Source: Bacteroidota bacterium (lineage in GTDB: Bacteria; Bacteroidota; Bacteroidia; UBA4408). From it: DNA of 64,000 bases. The notes beneath the pieces were generated by a model that was not told the DNA's origin, did not search any database, and worked only from the letters and a program-made list of their open reading frames with translations. Shown here one piece after another: positions 61,557-64,000 of the stretch. Location: the NCBI GenBank assembly GCA_016718805.1, contig JADKCP010000003.1, forward strand, positions 62,001-126,000. Reading direction: 5' to 3'. A program made the position numbers and the translations under genes. Position 1 is the first letter of the stretch; each line of letters begins with the position of its first letter.

Positions 61557-63944
61557 ATGCAGCCGAAAACCGATAAATATTCAATAAAATACTTTCCCGA
61601 TAGCGTTAAAAAATTTAGAAAACACGGTAATTATTTTTACTTCGAAACGAGTGAAACAATATTAGAAGTTAGGGTTCAATCAGACAAAATTATACGCTTT
61701 CGTTACGCAGCAGACGGTTTTTTTGAAAAGGACTTTTCGTACGCAATACAAGAACATATTCAGGATAACATCATTCATTTAGACTTTGTTGAATACGATG
61801 ATTGTTTCGAAATACTCACCTCCGATATTACTTGTCAGATAAGCAAAAGCGATTGTAAAATAAAAATGTTTGACAACGACAGTAATCTTATTTTGGATGA
61901 AGAATTAGGATTTCACTGGCAACATTATTTATGGAAAGGTGGAAAAATAGTGTATTGCAGTAAAAAAATTCAGGAAGACGAATGTTTCTTCGGCATGGGC
62001 GATAAGCCTACAGAGTTTAATTTAAGAGGCAAACGTTTCGAAAATTATGGTGCTGACGTATATGGTTTCGCTAAAGACCAAGATCCTTTATACAAAAATG
62101 TACCCTTTTACATGGGATTGCATCATGGAATTGGTTACGGAATATTTTTCGATAATTCCTTTCGCACAATTTTCGATTTCGGGAAGGAACAAAATGAAAC
62201 AGTTAGTTTTTGGGCACGTGGAGGAGAAATGAATTATTATTTTATTTATGGACCTGAACTTATTGAAGTAGTAAAGAATTACGCATCATTAACAGGTAAG
62301 CCTGAATTGCCGCCACTTTGGTCGTTAGGCTACCATCAATGCAAATGGAGTTATTTCCCTGAAAGCAAGGTAAAAGAAATTACCAAAGAATTTCGCACAC
62401 GAAAAATTCCGTGTGATGCCATTTACCTCGATATTGATTACATGGATGGATTTCGTTGTTTTACATGGAACAAGGAGTATTTTCCTGAGCCCAAACGTAT
62501 GATTCGAGAGTTAGCCGAGGATGGTTTTAAAACAATTGTGATTATTGACCCGGGAATTAAAGTTGACAACGATTATCCGGTTTACCAGCAGGCTATAGCC
62601 AAAAATTATTTTTGCAAACGTGCCGACGGAGCATTGATGATTGGAGATGTTTGGCCGGGTAAATGTGCTTTTCCTGATTTTACTAAACCCGAAGTAAGAG
62701 AGTGGTGGGCCGAATTATTTGAAGGACTCGTTGAAGCAGGCGTGCGTGGAGTTTGGAACGATATGAACGAACCTGCCGTTTTTGAAATAGGTACTTTTCC
62801 TGAAGATGTGCGCCACGATTATGATGGAAACCCATGCAGTCACCGCAAAGCACACAATGTTTACGGAATGCAAATGGCGCGAGCTACCCATGCAGGAATA
62901 AAAAAGTTTTTGATGCCCAATCGTCCTTTTGTTATAACGCGTTCATTATTCAGTGGAGCTCAGCGTTATTCTTCAGTTTGGACGGGCGATAATCAAGCAA
63001 CTTGGGAACATTTATGGATTGCGAATGTGCAGATGCAACGATTGAGTGTTTCGGGAATTTCGTTTGCAGGATCTGATATAGGTGGTTTTATTGGAGAACC
63101 AGACGCAGAATTGTATACCCGATGGATACAATTGGCAGTGTTTCATCCTTTTTTTAGAACTCATTCAGCAGGAAACGAAACAACTTTTGAGCAGGCACCT
63201 TGGTCGTTTGGTGCGAAACACGAATTTATTATTCGAAAATTTATTCAATTGCGATATCATTTACTGCCTTATATCTACACCTCATTTTGGCAAAATGTAA
63301 GAACCGGAACTCCAATGATACGACCGGTTTGCTTTATGGACCAGTTTGATCCTCATACTCACAATCGTATGGATGAATTTGGTTTCGGAGATCATTTGCT
63401 GGTTTGTCCGGTTTTGGAACAATTTGCCGAAAAGCGCAAAGTGTATCTTCCCAAAGGCTCGTGGTATTATCAATGGGACGATACTTTATACCATGGAGGA
63501 AAAGAAATTACTGCCAAAGCACCTATTGATAAAATGCCCATATTCATTAAGGCTGGTGCTGTTATTCCGAATTATCCTAAAATGCAATACGTGGGTGAGT
63601 TTGAAATTTCGGAGCTTACCTTGCACGTTTATTTTTCGAGCGAAACAACCGAAAGTGAATTGTATGAGGATGCAGGAGATAACTACGGTTACAAGCATGG
63701 TAAATTTTCACATACCAAGTTTTATGTAAATGGAAGCCGCAACAATTTGGTGTTTCGACAATCCATAAGTGGAGATTTCGCCACTAGTTATTCGCATTAT
63801 AAAATTATTTTTCATGGATTGCCCTTCAACTGCAGTGGATTTATGATTGACGGCCGCTTTCATAAATTAGGAAAGAAAAACTTTGCTGTTGGCGTGGTAA
63901 AAATCAGAGTCGATAAAAATTTTGATGAAATAATTTTGGGTTAG
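61557..63944 (+). CDS. Glycoside hydrolase family 31 alpha-glucosidase
   Basis: 795 residues. The N-terminal beta domain is followed by the catalytic barrel. The nucleophile is D402 in GVWNDMNEPAVFE, and the acid/base is D478 in VWTGDNQATWEHL. 'PLWSLGYHQCKWSYFPESKV' and 'FAGSDIGGF' are also typical. No signal peptide is visible (MQPKTDKYSIKYFPDSVKK), so the enzyme is probably cytosolic and acts on internal oligosaccharides. It is divergent from the glycogen-synthase-like gene. A C-terminal beta domain completes the fold. Confidence 0.93.
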   Translation: MQPKTDKYSIKYFPDSVKKFRKHGNYFYFETSETILEVRVQSDKIIRFRYAADGFFEKDFSYAIQEHIQDNIIHLDFVEYDDCFEILTSDITCQISKSDCKIKMFDNDSNLILDEELGFHWQHYLWKGGKIVYCSKKIQEDECFFGMGDKPTEFNLRGKRFENYGADVYGFAKDQDPLYKNVPFYMGLHHGIGYGIFFDNSFRTIFDFGKEQNETVSFWARGGEMNYYFIYGPELIEVVKNYASLTGKPELPPLWSLGYHQCKWSYFPESKVKEITKEFRTRKIPCDAIYLDIDYMDGFRCFTWNKEYFPEPKRMIRELAEDGFKTIVIIDPGIKVDNDYPVYQQAIAKNYFCKRADGALMIGDVWPGKCAFPDFTKPEVREWWAELFEGLVEAGVRGVWNDMNEPAVFEIGTFPEDVRHDYDGNPCSHRKAHNVYGMQMARATHAGIKKFLMPNRPFVITRSLFSGAQRYSSVWTGDNQATWEHLWIANVQMQRLSVSGISFAGSDIGGFIGEPDAELYTRWIQLAVFHPFFRTHSAGNETTFEQAPWSFGAKHEFIIRKFIQLRYHLLPYIYTSFWQNVRTGTPMIRPVCFMDQFDPHTHNRMDEFGFGDHLLVCPVLEQFAEKRKVYLPKGSWYYQWDDTLYHGGKEITAKAPIDKMPIFIKAGAVIPNYPKMQYVGEFEISELTLHVYFSSETTESELYEDAGDNYGYKHGKFSHTKFYVNGSRNNLVFRQSISGDFATSYSHYKIIFHGLPFNCSGFMIDGRFHKLGKKNFAVGVVKIRVDKNFDEIILG

Positions 63945-64000
63945 TAGTACTTCCATTTCAACACTAATATATTTAGCGGTTGATACTAAATATCCTTGAA

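Overview
The window is a gene-dense, AT-rich piece of a Bacteroidota chromosome. The evidence is a type IX secretion (T9SS) locus (porU, porV, gldJ and a PorP/SprF gene), five secreted proteins with T9SS-type or T9SS-like C-terminal domains, a TonB-dependent receptor with a carboxypeptidase-regulatory-like N-terminus, a PorV/PorQ-family protein, and repeated promoters of the Bacteroidota type (TTTG, then TAnnTTTG). I cannot name the family or genus. There are no rRNA genes, CRISPR arrays, phage genes or transposases.

Layout. 0-8.1 kb: four large secreted proteins, an arylsulfotransferase-like protein, a protein with two carbohydrate-binding-like beta domains, a CotH-family kinase-like protein and a beta-propeller repeat protein. 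8.2-11.4 kb: a tight operon of a lipoprotein, a YD-like repeat protein, a VTC-fold polyphosphate polymerase, a DUF4956 membrane protein and a DUF2490 outer-membrane-type protein. CotH, VTC and DUF4956 are known companions elsewhere, so 0-11.4 kb may be one surface-modification or polyphosphate system; this is the most interesting part of the window. 11.4-19.8 kb: ispF and the T9SS genes. 19.9-20.7 kb: a Rieske-like lipoprotein without its histidine ligands and a small basic secreted protein. 20.9-29.8 kb: a three-gene unit of TonB-dependent receptor, 1338-residue secreted protein and PorV/PorQ paralogue. 29.9-34.6 kb: greA, a HIT protein, TerC, an OmpA protein, a frameshifted DUF3078 gene and mscL.

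35-41 kb: a beta-oxidation operon (hydroxyacyl-CoA dehydrogenase/enoyl-CoA hydratase, thiolase, a lipoprotein, acyl-CoA dehydrogenase). 41-50.7 kb: housekeeping genes (NUDIX, pyrE, birA, rsfS, ftsH, a LUD protein, cdsA, glutamate dehydrogenase, psd), with a repeat-bearing gap at 42.8-43.4 kb. 50.8-53.2 kb: a small Cys-rich secreted protein, an NlpC/P60 peptidase, a phosphoribosyltransferase, shikimate kinase, tRNA-Lys, tRNA-Leu and a degenerate tRNA-Leu. The first three of these genes are plainly frameshifted, mostly at homopolymers, and shikimate kinase appears so too, while the corrected proteins look well conserved; this points to consensus error more than to gene decay. 53.2-64 kb: rlmD, rocD, a metallo-beta-lactamase-fold protein, mpl, and an alpha-glucan cluster (GH57, a glycogen-synthase-like glycosyltransferase, GH31).

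Functional picture: a heterotroph that exports adhesins and surface enzymes through T9SS, oxidises fatty acids, stores and degrades alpha-glucan, and makes phosphatidylethanolamine (cdsA, psd).
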